From the NCBI RefSeq assembly GCF_000739615.1, contig NZ_BATP01000046.1, positions 1 through 35,120 of the forward strand: a DNA stretch of 35,120 nt, written 5' to 3'. Positions 1 to 7,960 of the stretch are shown one piece after another. The position numbers and the translations under genes are program-made. Origin of the DNA: Haloferula sp. BvORR071. Its GTDB lineage: Bacteria > Verrucomicrobiota > Verrucomicrobiia > Verrucomicrobiales > Akkermansiaceae. The notes below the pieces were generated by a model. The model saw only the letters and a program-made list of their open reading frames with translations, had not been told where the DNA came from and did no database searches. Each line of letters opens with the position of its first letter. Position 1 is the stretch's first letter.

Positions 1-236
1 AGCTCGCTCGGCAGCACCCGGCCTTGGGCCCGGAGTTTTCCGCCCTCAGCTTGGGCTTCCGGCAGGGCCACGGCCACGTAATGACGCCCATCCCCCACGC
101 CGAAGGCCACCGACGAGACCTCGCCAGCGGTTCCCGGGAAGCTGGCACCACAAGCCGCCTGAGCTTCCGCCGCCGAAGCAGAAATGCACCAGATCGCGAC
201 TAGTGCCGCAGGGCACCGCCAAAACGAGCAACTCAT
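1..236 (-). CDS. Secreted protein of unknown function, C-terminus cut off by the window edge
   Basis: Reading from an ATG at 236 towards the left edge gives about 78 open codons with no stop, so the gene continues outside the window. The N-terminus looks like a signal peptide: MSCSFWRCP, then a hydrophobic stretch ALVAIWCISASA and an Ala-rich cleavage zone near residues 20-26. The visible mature part includes VAFGVGDGRHYVAVAL, and no family is recognisable. The start lies 18 bases after the stop of the anti-sigma candidate, and AAGGA overlaps that stop, so the two are probably co-transcribed with the sigma factor upstream. This could be a target or partner of the sigma system, but that is inference from position only. 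Confidence 0.6.
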   Translation of the reverse strand, partial: MSCSFWRCPAALVAIWCISASAAEAQAACGASFPGTAGEVSSVAFGVGDGRHYVAVALPEAQAEGGKLRAQGRVLPSE

Positions 237-253
237 TCGGAAGAAAAAATCCT

Positions 254-646
254 TCAGAACTCCTGCTCGCCCGTGGTGCCCGTGGAATTGGGACGCCAGT
301 CAAGCGCGTCCAACTGTTCCACTGGGACAGCCTCCGCCGGTTCCACCTGATACTTCGCCGGTGTCGGCGCGATCGGTTGAACCTGCTCGTGCCTCGGTGA
401 GAGGAGGAAGAGGGCCATTGCGGCGGCGTAAGCCAGACCAGCACCATAAGCCCACTTGGAAGCTCCGAGACCGGATGCCCACGAGGACAAACGGTGCCAC
501 CAGCCTGCCGGGCCCGATTTCAGGGCCTCCTCTTCACGCCGACGCTGATGGAAATCCCGGAGGAAGTCATCGAGGAACCCTTCCTCAGGACGCTCATGGC
601 GCTTGAGGGCAAGCAGGGTTCCAATTTCTTCAACAGTCGGCTTCAC
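254..646 (-). CDS. Small single-pass membrane protein, candidate anti-sigma factor
   Basis: A 130-residue protein starting at GTG 646. The N-terminal 48 residues are charged and predicted cytoplasmic, with LLALKRHERPEEGF and DDFLRDFHQRRR. That pattern recurs in small proteins encoded directly after ECF sigma genes in Verrucomicrobiota and Planctomycetota. One membrane segment follows at about residues 65-83 (AYGAGLAYAAAMALFLL), then a short Pro-rich periplasmic tail. The gene begins 63 bases after the sigma factor stop, in the same direction, so a role as membrane-bound inhibitor of that sigma factor is the natural reading. It lacks the HxxxCxxC zinc motif of ZAS-type anti-sigma factors. Function is inferred from layout; existence as a gene is well supported. 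Confidence 0.75.
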   Translation of the reverse strand: MKPTVEEIGTLLALKRHERPEEGFLDDFLRDFHQRRREEEALKSGPAGWWHRLSSWASGLGASKWAYGAGLAYAAAMALFLLSPRHEQVQPIAPTPAKYQVEPAEAVPVEQLDALDWRPNSTGTTGEQEF

Positions 647-690
647 GGCAATTGATGGTTAATAAATCTAAAATTTCCGCGTTCTTTGCA

Positions 691-710
691 AGGAATTTTT
701 TCAAATTCCT
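691..710 (-). other. Short inverted repeat just after the sigma factor stop
   Basis: AGGAATTT at 691-698 pairs perfectly with AAATTCCT at 703-710 around a four-base loop. The stem touches the stop codon of the sigma gene and lies before the anti-sigma start. There is no T-run behind it, so it is not a classic terminator. It could slow or tune transcription between the two genes, or mean nothing. Confidence 0.35.
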
Positions 711-1303
711 CACTCCCAGTAGTCCTGCAGCTTCGACTGCAATTGCAGGTGGGCGTAATGCAGGCGTGAACGGACAGTGCCTTCCGAGATCTTCAGGACC
801 TTTGCGATTTCCGCATGCGGGATCCCTTGGACGTCGAACATGGTCACCACCGTTCTATGCGCTTCTGACAGGCTCAACATGGCTTCGTTCAATCTTTTCT
901 GAAGCTCATGAAGTTTGCTCTGCTTCTCGGGATTCGCCATGTGGCTGGAATCCACCAGCGCCGGGTCCATCTGCACCGCGGAATCCATCTCATTCAGGCT
1001 CATCCCGCCGCTGCGGCGCTTGCGCTTCTTCAGGAAGTTCAGCGTCATGTTCACCGCGATCTGATAGATCCAGGTGTAGAAACTGGAATGACCGCGGAAC
1101 TTCGGCAGCGAGTGATAGGCCTTGGCGAAGATCTCCTGGAGCAGGTCGTAGGTGTCCTCCTTGTGGGAGGTCATATTGTAAACAAGGCCATACAGCTTCT
1201 CGCCGTATTTCAAGATCAGGGCGTCGAACGCGCGCGTGTCGCCGGTGCGGGCACGCGCCACGAGGTCTTCGTCCGGATCCGGCTGGAGGGGATCATCCGG
1301 CAT
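710..1303 (-). CDS. RNA polymerase ECF-type sigma-70 factor
   Basis: A 197-residue protein starting MPDDPLQPDP at ATG 1303. An upstream in-frame extension exists but would run through the promoter region and under the oppositely oriented secreted gene. Sigma region 2 covers about residues 22-93, with TYDLLQEIFAKAY and FYTWIYQIAVN as the conserved core. Region 4 covers about 136-190, with LSEAHRTVVTMFDVQG and a helix-turn-helix IAKVLKISEGTVRSRLHYA. The linker is Met/Asp-rich. Length and layout are typical of ECF sigma factors. It leads an operon with the membrane anti-sigma candidate and a secreted protein, so it probably responds to an envelope signal. The regulon cannot be read from this window. 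Confidence 0.93.
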   Translation of the reverse strand: MPDDPLQPDPDEDLVARARTGDTRAFDALILKYGEKLYGLVYNMTSHKEDTYDLLQEIFAKAYHSLPKFRGHSSFYTWIYQIAVNMTLNFLKKRKRRSGGMSLNEMDSAVQMDPALVDSSHMANPEKQSKLHELQKRLNEAMLSLSEAHRTVVTMFDVQGIPHAEIAKVLKISEGTVRSRLHYAHLQLQSKLQDYWE

Positions 1304-1480
1304 CGTCGGGGGTGGTCGGGGGGTAGGGGTGAACGGGCCCGAGGCTACATGGTTGTGAGCAAGTGTAAAGCAAGGTGTTAGGAGGTGGATCACCTCTCCG
1401 GCGGGGGGATCCGGGGCGACGTTCCTCCTCATGCCTCCAGCGTGCTTGACGTCACCGGGCGGCGGGGGCATCCATGCGCC

Positions 1481-2137
1481 GTGAAGCGAGCGATTCTTTC
1501 CGCGCTGGTGATCGGCCTTACCGCTGTGACCGCGCAAGCCCAGGTGGAGGATGCCCCCGCAGCCGTCAAACAGGCGGCGGCGGCGGCCGTGAATGAGATG
1601 GGCAAGGAGGTGGTGCTCGGCCACCATCAGGTGGCGATCGACCGCATGTATCCGCCTTACAAGGAGAGCCTCGCGAAAAGCGTAGGCAGCATGGAAAAGC
1701 TCCAGGCGCAGCTCGCGGAGGTGCCCAAGAAGATGGCCCAGCAGGGGATTTCGCTCCGCTCCTTCCGCACGGAGGGAGAGCCCGTCGTCTACGAAGTCGA
1801 TTCCGGCAAGCAGGCCTTGCTCGATGACAAGGGCAAGCCGGTGCTGGATGCGAAGGGCAAGGCGCTCGAAACGATGATCTACAAGAAGTGGCTGGTCGTG
1901 ATCCCGACCGTCACGGAGATCATGGTCACCGGGAAGCCGGTCCCGAATGAAAACCCCAAGCTCCAAGTGGTCCTGAGCCACAGCTTCCAAGTGGCGATTT
2001 CCGACAAGGACAAGAGCGCCTGGTCCTTCATCGATGGTTCCGGGCTGCGCGTCTCGGATTTGCGCCGGCTTTTCTTTAGCTTGCCGGAGACCATGGTTTT
2101 ACCGGAGATCAGGGGCGAGGAGAAGAAGGACAAATGA
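1481..2137 (+). CDS. Secreted protein of unknown function
   Basis: A GTG at 1481 gives a 218-residue protein with a convincing signal peptide (MKRAILSALVIGLTAVTAQAQ). Earlier in-frame starts would bury this signal behind a nonsense leader. The mature protein has an Ala-rich start, then a Lys/Glu-rich helical part (YKESLAKSVGSMEKLQAQL), then a beta-rich C-terminal half (IYKKWLVVIPTVTEIM, HSFQVAISDKDKSAWSFIDGSG). No known family is recognised. Its stop overlaps the next start by four bases (ATGA), which implies translational coupling to the SET-domain gene. It is divergent from the sigma gene across about 177 bases. Confidence 0.75.
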   Translation: MKRAILSALVIGLTAVTAQAQVEDAPAAVKQAAAAAVNEMGKEVVLGHHQVAIDRMYPPYKESLAKSVGSMEKLQAQLAEVPKKMAQQGISLRSFRTEGEPVVYEVDSGKQALLDDKGKPVLDAKGKALETMIYKKWLVVIPTVTEIMVTGKPVPNENPKLQVVLSHSFQVAISDKDKSAWSFIDGSGLRVSDLRRLFFSLPETMVLPEIRGEEKKDK

Positions 2138-2721
2138 GCGGCGCGGCGGGGAAAACAACCATGGGCAAAAAACCGAACAAGCTCCAGGAGGAGGCGACTC
2201 TGTACAAGAAGCTCAAGCAGCTATGGCAGCGTGGCCAGAGTGACCTGTGTGAGGTGCGTGGCTCGAAGATCCATGGCAGCGGCGTCTATGCCACCCAGAA
2301 CATCAAGGCTGGCACCAAGATCATTGAGTACACCGGCGAGTTGATCGACAAGGAGGAGAGCGAGCGCCGCGCCTGGGCCCAGCATGCCCACTCGCAAGAG
2401 ACCGGCGACGCTGCGGTTTACATCTTCACCCTCACCAGCAAGCTCGACATCGACGGCAACGTGCCTTGGAACACGGCCCGCCTGATCAATCACTCCTGCG
2501 ATCCGAACTGCGAGGCATGGATCGATGGCAAGAAGATCTTCATCCACGCCCTGAACGACATCAAGACGGGCGATGAGTTGACCTTCGACTACGCCTTCGA
2601 CGTGGATTGCTACGAGGACCATCCCTGCCTCTGCGGCAAGCCCGGCTGCGTCGGCTACATCGTCAGCCGCGAGCAGTGGCCCCAGCTCAAGCAGAAGCTG
2701 GCGGAGAAGGCCGGCAAGTGA
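2134..2721 (+). CDS. SET-domain protein-lysine N-methyltransferase
   Basis: A 195-residue protein that is almost entirely a SET plus post-SET domain. SET enzymes transfer methyl groups from S-adenosylmethionine to lysine side chains. Visible motifs are HGSGV (residues 47-51), EYTGE (65-69), the cofactor-binding NHSCDPNC (119-126), ELTFDY with the catalytic tyrosine at 153, and a post-SET zinc cluster CLCGKPGC (C165, C167, C172) that completes a site with the Cys of the NHSC motif. The first 30 residues are basic and helical. The start at 2134 overlaps the preceding stop; an internal Met at 2161 is an alternative. There is no signal peptide, so the protein is cytoplasmic. Its substrate is unknown. 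Confidence 0.93.
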   Translation: MSGAAGKTTMGKKPNKLQEEATLYKKLKQLWQRGQSDLCEVRGSKIHGSGVYATQNIKAGTKIIEYTGELIDKEESERRAWAQHAHSQETGDAAVYIFTLTSKLDIDGNVPWNTARLINHSCDPNCEAWIDGKKIFIHALNDIKTGDELTFDYAFDVDCYEDHPCLCGKPGCVGYIVSREQWPQLKQKLAEKAGK

Positions 2722-2756
2722 CCTCTCCGCCATTTTGAGTTCAGGGCCCCTTGGGC

Positions 2757-3698
2757 TTACCACACTTCCTTGCGGACCGCGAGGTAGCCGTAGATCCCTT
2801 CGTCCAGATCTCCCAGCACTGCTTCGTTCAAGCCAAGGCCGTTCGGGGTCTTGAGGTTCATCTCGTTGGCGAAGGTGATACCCGCCCCGCCTTCCAACCA
2901 CCAGGTGTCGACCAAGCGCCGGTGGACGTGCACGCCAGCCCGGTAGGAGCTGAAATCGATCGTCCGCGATATGTTGTTGTCGTCGATATTCCATGCCCCG
3001 CCCGCCGCACGGATATCCACGCCCACGCGCCAGTCCGGCGTGGCATTCCACACCGCGTCGAAGACCGGGCCCAACAATTGGAAGGTCAGGTCGGGTGTCG
3101 GTGACCACAGGAAGGCAAGGCCCGGGATCAGCTCCTCATTGCCGAAGGCATCTTCGATCGCGAGGCCGGCACCGAGGTAAAAGGAATCGCTGAACTTGTA
3201 GCCCGCGCCAATCGCCGCATCCACAAAGATGTCATCGCTGTCGATGTGGTCGAAGTCGGTGGCCAATGCCGGCCGCAGGTAGGCGCCGCAGATCCACGGC
3301 GAGCTGGGAGTGGTGTGAATCAGATAGAGCGGCAGTTCGATCGAATGGAGGTCCTCATCCTTCAGCGGGAAGCCGGGGAGCGTGCCATCATAGCGCAGGA
3401 AGGTCCCTTCATAGCGGAAGGTCGGAAGGAAGGTCAGGTCCGGGCCGAAGTTGATCGGCTTACTCAGGAAAGTGTGTAGTTCGACTTGCCAGACATCCAG
3501 TTCGCCTAGGCTCTTGTCGAACTCCATGTTGAAAGCGCCGTAGCCGCTCACGCGGAAGGCATCGAACATCAGCAGGGGATTATGTTCTTCGGTTGTGGCA
3601 GTCGAAGTTGCCGTGGTGATCGGAGCGCTGCTCCCGGCGAATACTTGGCCCGCGGTGGCGAGTAGGGCGGCGGAGAAGAGAAGGGTCTTTCGGTTCAT
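2757..3698 (-). CDS. Outer-membrane beta-barrel protein, DUF6268-like
   Basis: Starting at ATG 3698 (MNRKTLLFSAALLATAGQVFA), the product is 313 residues with a clear signal peptide. A longer start at 3713 adds only five residues. The mature chain alternates hydrophobic and polar residues as in beta-barrels: FRVSGYGAFNMEF, FLPTFRYEGTFLRYDG, FVDAAIGAGYKF, SFYLGAGLAIEDAFG, WWLEGGAGITFANE. It ends in an aromatic residue (VRKEVW), as outer-membrane proteins often do for insertion. It resembles the DUF6268 type of barrel found in Bacteroidota, Planctomycetota and Verrucomicrobiota; that family call is from memory of the pattern and is tentative. It runs convergently to the SET gene, 35 bases away. 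Confidence 0.75.
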   Translation of the reverse strand: MNRKTLLFSAALLATAGQVFAGSSAPITTATSTATTEEHNPLLMFDAFRVSGYGAFNMEFDKSLGELDVWQVELHTFLSKPINFGPDLTFLPTFRYEGTFLRYDGTLPGFPLKDEDLHSIELPLYLIHTTPSSPWICGAYLRPALATDFDHIDSDDIFVDAAIGAGYKFSDSFYLGAGLAIEDAFGNEELIPGLAFLWSPTPDLTFQLLGPVFDAVWNATPDWRVGVDIRAAGGAWNIDDNNISRTIDFSSYRAGVHVHRRLVDTWWLEGGAGITFANEMNLKTPNGLGLNEAVLGDLDEGIYGYLAVRKEVW

Positions 3699-3984
3699 GC
3701 AATCCGCGTCCATTAGCCCAATCTGCCTGTCATGGCTAGAAGGGAAATCTTTATGCGGATCTCGCGTGCCGAACCCTCCGCGAAATTTTGGTTATCGCTT
3801 GGCAGGGATTGCATCATGCATGCGCAAGGAGTCTTCCCCCGCCTGCATTCAAAGGGGAGTCGAACGATCCACCCTGTTAGAAAAAGGTCATGCCCGGAGT
3901 TAAGGGCGGCGGATCGTCTCACGCCGGCTAGGCCATCGGGCAATCAACCGGCAACACGGCTTCCAACGCCGCGGCCGGAGAATC
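3699..3984. other. Intergenic stretch without a convincing gene
   Basis: About 290 bases between the barrel gene and the smaller tail-anchored gene, both on the minus strand. It should contain the barrel gene's promoter. I see no strong -35/-10 pair, no terminator with a T-run and no credible reading frame: the open frames across it have the composition of out-of-frame GC-rich DNA. Confidence 0.5.
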
Positions 3985-4326
3985 TCAAGCCACGAACAAT
4001 TTCACCACCCAGGAAACCAACAGCGCCGTCGCAGACAGCAAGAGCACCAGCAGCAGCAGGCTCTTGCCCTGGGTGCGTCGCTCGTTGCGGATCTGCGTGC
4101 GGCTGGCCTTCTCCTCGAATTCGCGGAGACGGCGGCGGTCGGCCAGATCATCAGGCGGCGGCAGGGTGGCCGCCATCTCTTCGGCCTCGCGCAGGATCTT
4201 GCGCGGGGCGGCACTGGCATTCGCGATCTGTTCACGCAGCACGCGCTCCCGTTCTTCGAGGGCGCGCAGCTCTTCCATGGCTGGGTCGTCGGCGAGGCTA
4301 CGGGAAAGGCGCATGTTGAGTGTCAT
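3985..4326 (-). CDS. Small coiled-coil protein with C-terminal membrane anchor
   Basis: A 113-residue protein. Residues 14-38 are a charged heptad-like helix (MEELRALEERERVLREQI), residues 42-88 are another charged region, and residues 89-112 form one hydrophobic helix (LLLLVLLLSATALLVSWVV) ending three residues before the stop. There is no signal peptide, so the soluble part should face the cytoplasm. The start codon overlaps the stop of the upstream gene (ATGA, 4323-4326), which points to coupled translation and joint function. Family not recognised. Confidence 0.7.
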   Translation of the reverse strand: MTLNMRLSRSLADDPAMEELRALEERERVLREQIANASAAPRKILREAEEMAATLPPPDDLADRRRLREFEEKASRTQIRNERRTQGKSLLLLVLLLSATALLVSWVVKLFVA

Positions 4327-4943
4327 TTCACGAGGTAAACGATGAGGGCGATACCGCCGAGCACCAGCACCGGCAGATTGAATGCGAGCCCATTGCGGAA
4401 TTGCCGGCCGAAGTCACCGGACAGGATCCGGCGAGCTTTGGCCCCATTGAAGATGTTCGCGCTGCGTGTCCGCGAGAAGTAGTCCGCGGCCTGCGAGAAT
4501 TCGTCGTCGGCATGCTCGGCGACGGACATTGCGCGCTCGATGCCGGCGGCCATGTTCTCGCGGGTCCAGGCATCCGGATTGATCTTCTCGAGCTTGCCCA
4601 AGTGTGCGGCGAGGCACGCACGGCATTGCTCGAGTTCCTCGATCTCTTGCTTCATGTCGATCACCTCGCGGTCGATCCGCGTGACGGTGGCCGACATCTT
4701 GTCGGTGAGTTCGGCTTGCGCGGAGATGAACTCGCGCTTGCGGACGTTGAGGCCTTCGACCTCACGCTTCTGCCGTTCCAGCTGTTCGCGCTGCTGCTCC
4801 AGTTGCTGGAGTTGTTCCTCGGCGGCGCGCAGTTTGCCTTCGACGTCCTCACCCTGGCGAGCACCTGCCGCCGGGTTGGGATTCATTTCAAGCTGGGTAC
4901 TGCGGATCTTGATGTGGTGCGTGTGCTCAGGAGCGGGTGGCAT
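4323..4943 (-). CDS. Coiled-coil protein with C-terminal membrane anchor
   Basis: A 206-residue protein from ATG 4943 (MPPAPEHTHH). A TTG at 4970 and an ATG at 4886 are alternatives; none has a good ribosome-binding site. From about residue 35 to 115 it is a long predicted coiled coil rich in Glu, Gln and Leu (LRAAEEQLQQLEQQREQLERQ). Then comes a helical middle part with a Cys pair (EQCRACLAAHL) and one terminal hydrophobic helix (LPVLVLGGIALIVYLV) two residues from the end. The pattern equals that of the overlapping downstream gene, so the two probably form a membrane-attached hetero-oligomer. No known family is recognised. Confidence 0.72.
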   Translation of the reverse strand: MPPAPEHTHHIKIRSTQLEMNPNPAAGARQGEDVEGKLRAAEEQLQQLEQQREQLERQKREVEGLNVRKREFISAQAELTDKMSATVTRIDREVIDMKQEIEELEQCRACLAAHLGKLEKINPDAWTRENMAAGIERAMSVAEHADDEFSQAADYFSRTRSANIFNGAKARRILSGDFGRQFRNGLAFNLPVLVLGGIALIVYLVK

Positions 4944-5165
4944 TGCCAGTGGCGGGATGCGGAACAGCAAAGAGCTTTTACTCCTACGTAAAAGGGCCTT
5001 CCAGAAAAATCATCAATAACTCTTAACGAATCCTTGAAAGGGTGTTCTCGTGAACTATTCTGGCGAATCTGCCCTTTTCTGTCCGAATCCCAAGGAACTC
5101 CAATTTTTCACACAAAAGTGCTTTCCAAGTGCCAGGCTTCAAGATGCACATTGTATATTCATTGT

Positions 5166-7808
5166 ATGAAAAACCCCTGTGCGCTTCTCCTGACGCGGGG
5201 ACCCCGATGGTCCCTCGCACTACTCTCATCATTCGCAGGCTTGGCTGCGGCCGGAGCGGCGACGATCGAAGTCTCCTCCTTGGCAGATTCGGGAACAGGG
5301 TCCCTGCGCGAAGCGATCGCGACCGCCGCGGACGGTGACACGATCAAGATTACCGCCACTGGCTCGCTTGGATTGCAGAGTCCTCTGGTTCTCAGTCGGC
5401 CGGTAACGGTCAATGGTCCGGGGATCAGCAGCCTGAAGGTCCGGCGTGGCGAGGGCGCTCCCCGTTGCGGAATCTTCGAGGTGTATGCCACCGGTTCCGT
5501 GACGCTGCGCGGTATGACCCTGACGGACGGCGACAATCCGGACGCCGGTGGCGCTATCCACCGCAAATCCACCAGTCCGCTGCTTGTCGAGGATTGCCTC
5601 TTCATCGCCAACAAAGCCGACGGCTCAGGCGGCGCGATGTGGCTGACAGGAGGTGGCACCGTGACCATCCGCCGCTGCACCCTCCAGGAAAACAAGAGCA
5701 CGCGTGCCTGGGGCGGCGGGGTTTACCTGGCGGGAGGGAAGCTTGAGGTCTCCGAAAGCTCCTTCACTGGCGGTTCCGCCGCTATTTATGGCGGCGGCTT
5801 GCATCTTGCGACCGGTGGGATGGTGGATATCACCAACTGCACTTTCTCGGGAAACACCGCCGCCCGTGCCGGTGGAGCCCTGTCCTGCGAGAGTAACAGT
5901 TGGGCAACGATTCTCAGCTCCACGATGACTCTCAACGATCGGGACGCCATCTACAATGCCGGGGCCAAGGTCAGCATCGGCAATAGCATCATTTCCGGAA
6001 ATACGAACGGCTACGATTACTCTGCCCTCGGATCCTACGGCTATGTCACCTCGCTGGGCTACAACCTGATTGGCACGTTTCGAGGGACGGGCTCAGGCTT
6101 CACCCAGCCGGGCGACAAGACCGGTGTGACGAATCCCAAGCTCCAGCCGCTGGGCTACTATGGCGGTAGTAATCCGGTGCATCCGCCGCAGCTCGATAGC
6201 GTGGATGTCATCGATCGCGGCCTCAGAACCCTGGACAACGTCACCCTCACGACCGACCAGCATGGCAAGCCACGGCCAGTGCTTGTCCCGGGGCATGAGG
6301 CTGCCGCGGGCGGAGACCGCAGCGACATTGGGGCCATCGAGGTTCAGGGTGCTCCCCAGTACGGGCCGATCCTGGTGGTCAACCGTACCGAGGACACCGA
6401 CGATGGCGTGGCCAGCGAATTCCACTGCACGCTGCGCGAGGCCATGCGCGCCGCGAACTGGTCCTCGTCCACCGGCACGACCGTCCGCTTTGATCCGGCG
6501 GTCTTCGGACCAGGCAAGCCGCCACGGGTGATCTCTCTGGCTTCGGAACTGCCGCGGATCAACTACCGGATGAGCATCGAAGGACCGGGCGCAAAGTTCT
6601 TAACCGTGCGCCGCGGGAGTGAATCCAAGTTCAGCGTGTTCTCGATCGGTGAGAGAAGTGCCTCGGGAACGATCTCCGGACTTACGATCGCGAATGGCTA
6701 CGACGGCCTCGGTGGTGGCATTTACGTCTTCAGCAGTGGGCAGTTGGCCCTGACCGATTGCCACGTGACCAACTGCCGCGCCGACTACGAGGGCGGCGGG
6801 GTCTTCTGCAAGGATGGTAAGGTGGTCATCAAAGGCTGCACCTTTTTCGCCAACCGCGCCGGCACCACGGCTGCCGCCGTGTCCCATGGCTTCGGTGAGG
6901 CGAGCATCGAGAACAGCACCTTCCAGGGCAACACCGCGGTCAATGGTCCGGGGACCATCACCACTGACGGCACCATGAGCCTGACGGCCTGCACCATCGT
7001 GGACAACTACCCGAGTGGCATCGGCGGCTTGGGGGCGACCCCGGCCCTGACTGCCCGCAATTGCATCATCACCCGCAACTACAAGACCGACGTAGACAGC
7101 AATGTCGTCTCGGGCGGCTTCAACCTCGTGCGCTTCGGCAACAAGACCTTCGTCAATGGCGTGAATGGCGACCAGACTGACGTGTTGGATCCCAAGCTCG
7201 GGCCACTCAAGGACAACGGTGGTCGCACCTTCACCATGGCGCCGCAGTTCGGTAGCCCAGTGCTCGACAAGGGGGCTTCTTCCGGCCTCACCGTGGATCA
7301 ACGCGGCTTCAAGCGGCCCTTCGATCTCCCCGCGCTCCCACCGGCACAGGGCGGCGACCACGCGGATATCGGCGCTTTCGAGCTTGGCAGGATGACCTTT
7401 GCAGAATGGCAGCGTCAGGCCTTCACGGATGAGCAGCTTGCAAGCGCGGTCGCCGCGCCCGGGGGCGATGCCAATGACTCCCGCGTGCCGAATACCCTGA
7501 AGCATCTCTTCGGCCTCGATCCCTTGCAGCCGCTCGATGCCGAAGCCCTCAAGGCCTTGCCGCAGCTCATTCCCAGTGTGGAGGATGGTCGTTGCTACCT
7601 GACGATCACTTATCGCCGCAGCGCGCTCTACGCGGGGCCGCAAGAAGTCGTGGAAATTTCCCCCGATCTCAAGGAGTGGAAGCCCGCGGTCGTCGTGCGT
7701 TCTTCCTCCCTGCCTTCTGCGGAGGCCAGCCTCAGCAGCGTGGTCTCCGTCACCGTGGATGTCACCGACATGCCCAAGGCCTACCTGCGCGTGTCGCAGC
7801 CGGACTAG
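5166..7808 (+). CDS. Secreted right-handed beta-helix protein with two CSLREA/choice-of-anchor-Q modules
   Basis: The ATG at 5166 gives 880 residues with a signal peptide ending near AGAATIEV; an in-frame extension upstream has no signal character. Two large homologous modules follow. Module 1 starts with GTGSLREAIATA (about 43) and ends with DIGAIEVQG (about 386). Module 2 starts with HCTLREAMRAAN (about 419) and ends with DIGAFELG (about 734). Each has the CSLREA-type opening, a VNGPGIS or IEGPGAK turn, many short parallel-helix repeats with Asn and Gly (NCTFSGNTAARAGG) and the DQHGKPRP or DQRGFKRP closing motif of choice-of-anchor-Q domains. The last 138 residues contain NTLKHLFGLDPLQPL, a C-terminal domain common in Verrucomicrobiota exoproteins. 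It is likely a surface or secreted polysaccharide-binding or adhesive protein. Confidence 0.88.
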   Translation: MKNPCALLLTRGPRWSLALLSSFAGLAAAGAATIEVSSLADSGTGSLREAIATAADGDTIKITATGSLGLQSPLVLSRPVTVNGPGISSLKVRRGEGAPRCGIFEVYATGSVTLRGMTLTDGDNPDAGGAIHRKSTSPLLVEDCLFIANKADGSGGAMWLTGGGTVTIRRCTLQENKSTRAWGGGVYLAGGKLEVSESSFTGGSAAIYGGGLHLATGGMVDITNCTFSGNTAARAGGALSCESNSWATILSSTMTLNDRDAIYNAGAKVSIGNSIISGNTNGYDYSALGSYGYVTSLGYNLIGTFRGTGSGFTQPGDKTGVTNPKLQPLGYYGGSNPVHPPQLDSVDVIDRGLRTLDNVTLTTDQHGKPRPVLVPGHEAAAGGDRSDIGAIEVQGAPQYGPILVVNRTEDTDDGVASEFHCTLREAMRAANWSSSTGTTVRFDPAVFGPGKPPRVISLASELPRINYRMSIEGPGAKFLTVRRGSESKFSVFSIGERSASGTISGLTIANGYDGLGGGIYVFSSGQLALTDCHVTNCRADYEGGGVFCKDGKVVIKGCTFFANRAGTTAAAVSHGFGEASIENSTFQGNTAVNGPGTITTDGTMSLTACTIVDNYPSGIGGLGATPALTARNCIITRNYKTDVDSNVVSGGFNLVRFGNKTFVNGVNGDQTDVLDPKLGPLKDNGGRTFTMAPQFGSPVLDKGASSGLTVDQRGFKRPFDLPALPPAQGGDHADIGAFELGRMTFAEWQRQAFTDEQLASAVAAPGGDANDSRVPNTLKHLFGLDPLQPLDAEALKALPQLIPSVEDGRCYLTITYRRSALYAGPQEVVEISPDLKEWKPAVVVRSSSLPSAEASLSSVVSVTVDVTDMPKAYLRVSQPD

Positions 7809-7855
7809 TTTCCAAGGCAGAACCCTTTTCCAGCAAGGTCAGGCGGGGGGCGGCG

Positions 7856-7875
7856 CGCTATCCTTCGGGATAGCG
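7856..7875. terminator. UUCG-loop hairpin between convergent genes
   Basis: CGCTATCC (7856-7863) pairs perfectly with GGATAGCG (7868-7875) around the very stable loop TTCG. It sits between the end of the beta-helix gene (7808) and the end of the acetyltransferase gene (7961), which face each other. There is no T-run on either side, so it may be a bidirectional transcript end or only an RNA-stabilising hairpin. Confidence 0.5.
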
Positions 7876-7960
7876 ACGTTCACGGCATGCGCCGTCCCTC
7901 GTCTTCTTGTGGTGTGATCATGCCGTGTGGACCGCCCTACGCAGGATGACGCCCTAGCGA

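Noticed and set aside
1379..1398. GGATCACCTC, resembling the 3' end of 16S rRNA
   Set aside because: Only about ten bases match, inside a short GAGGTG/CACCTC hairpin, and no rRNA sequence precedes it. Chance resemblance.
1304..1990. N-terminal extension of the ECF sigma factor frame
   Set aside because: It would add over 200 residues of non-conserved sequence antisense to the secreted gene and cross the divergent promoter region. The Met at 1303 gives the normal sigma length.
6600..7643. Minus-strand open frame of about 350 codons opposite the beta-helix gene
   Set aside because: No motif or signal, fully inside a convincing gene on the other strand.
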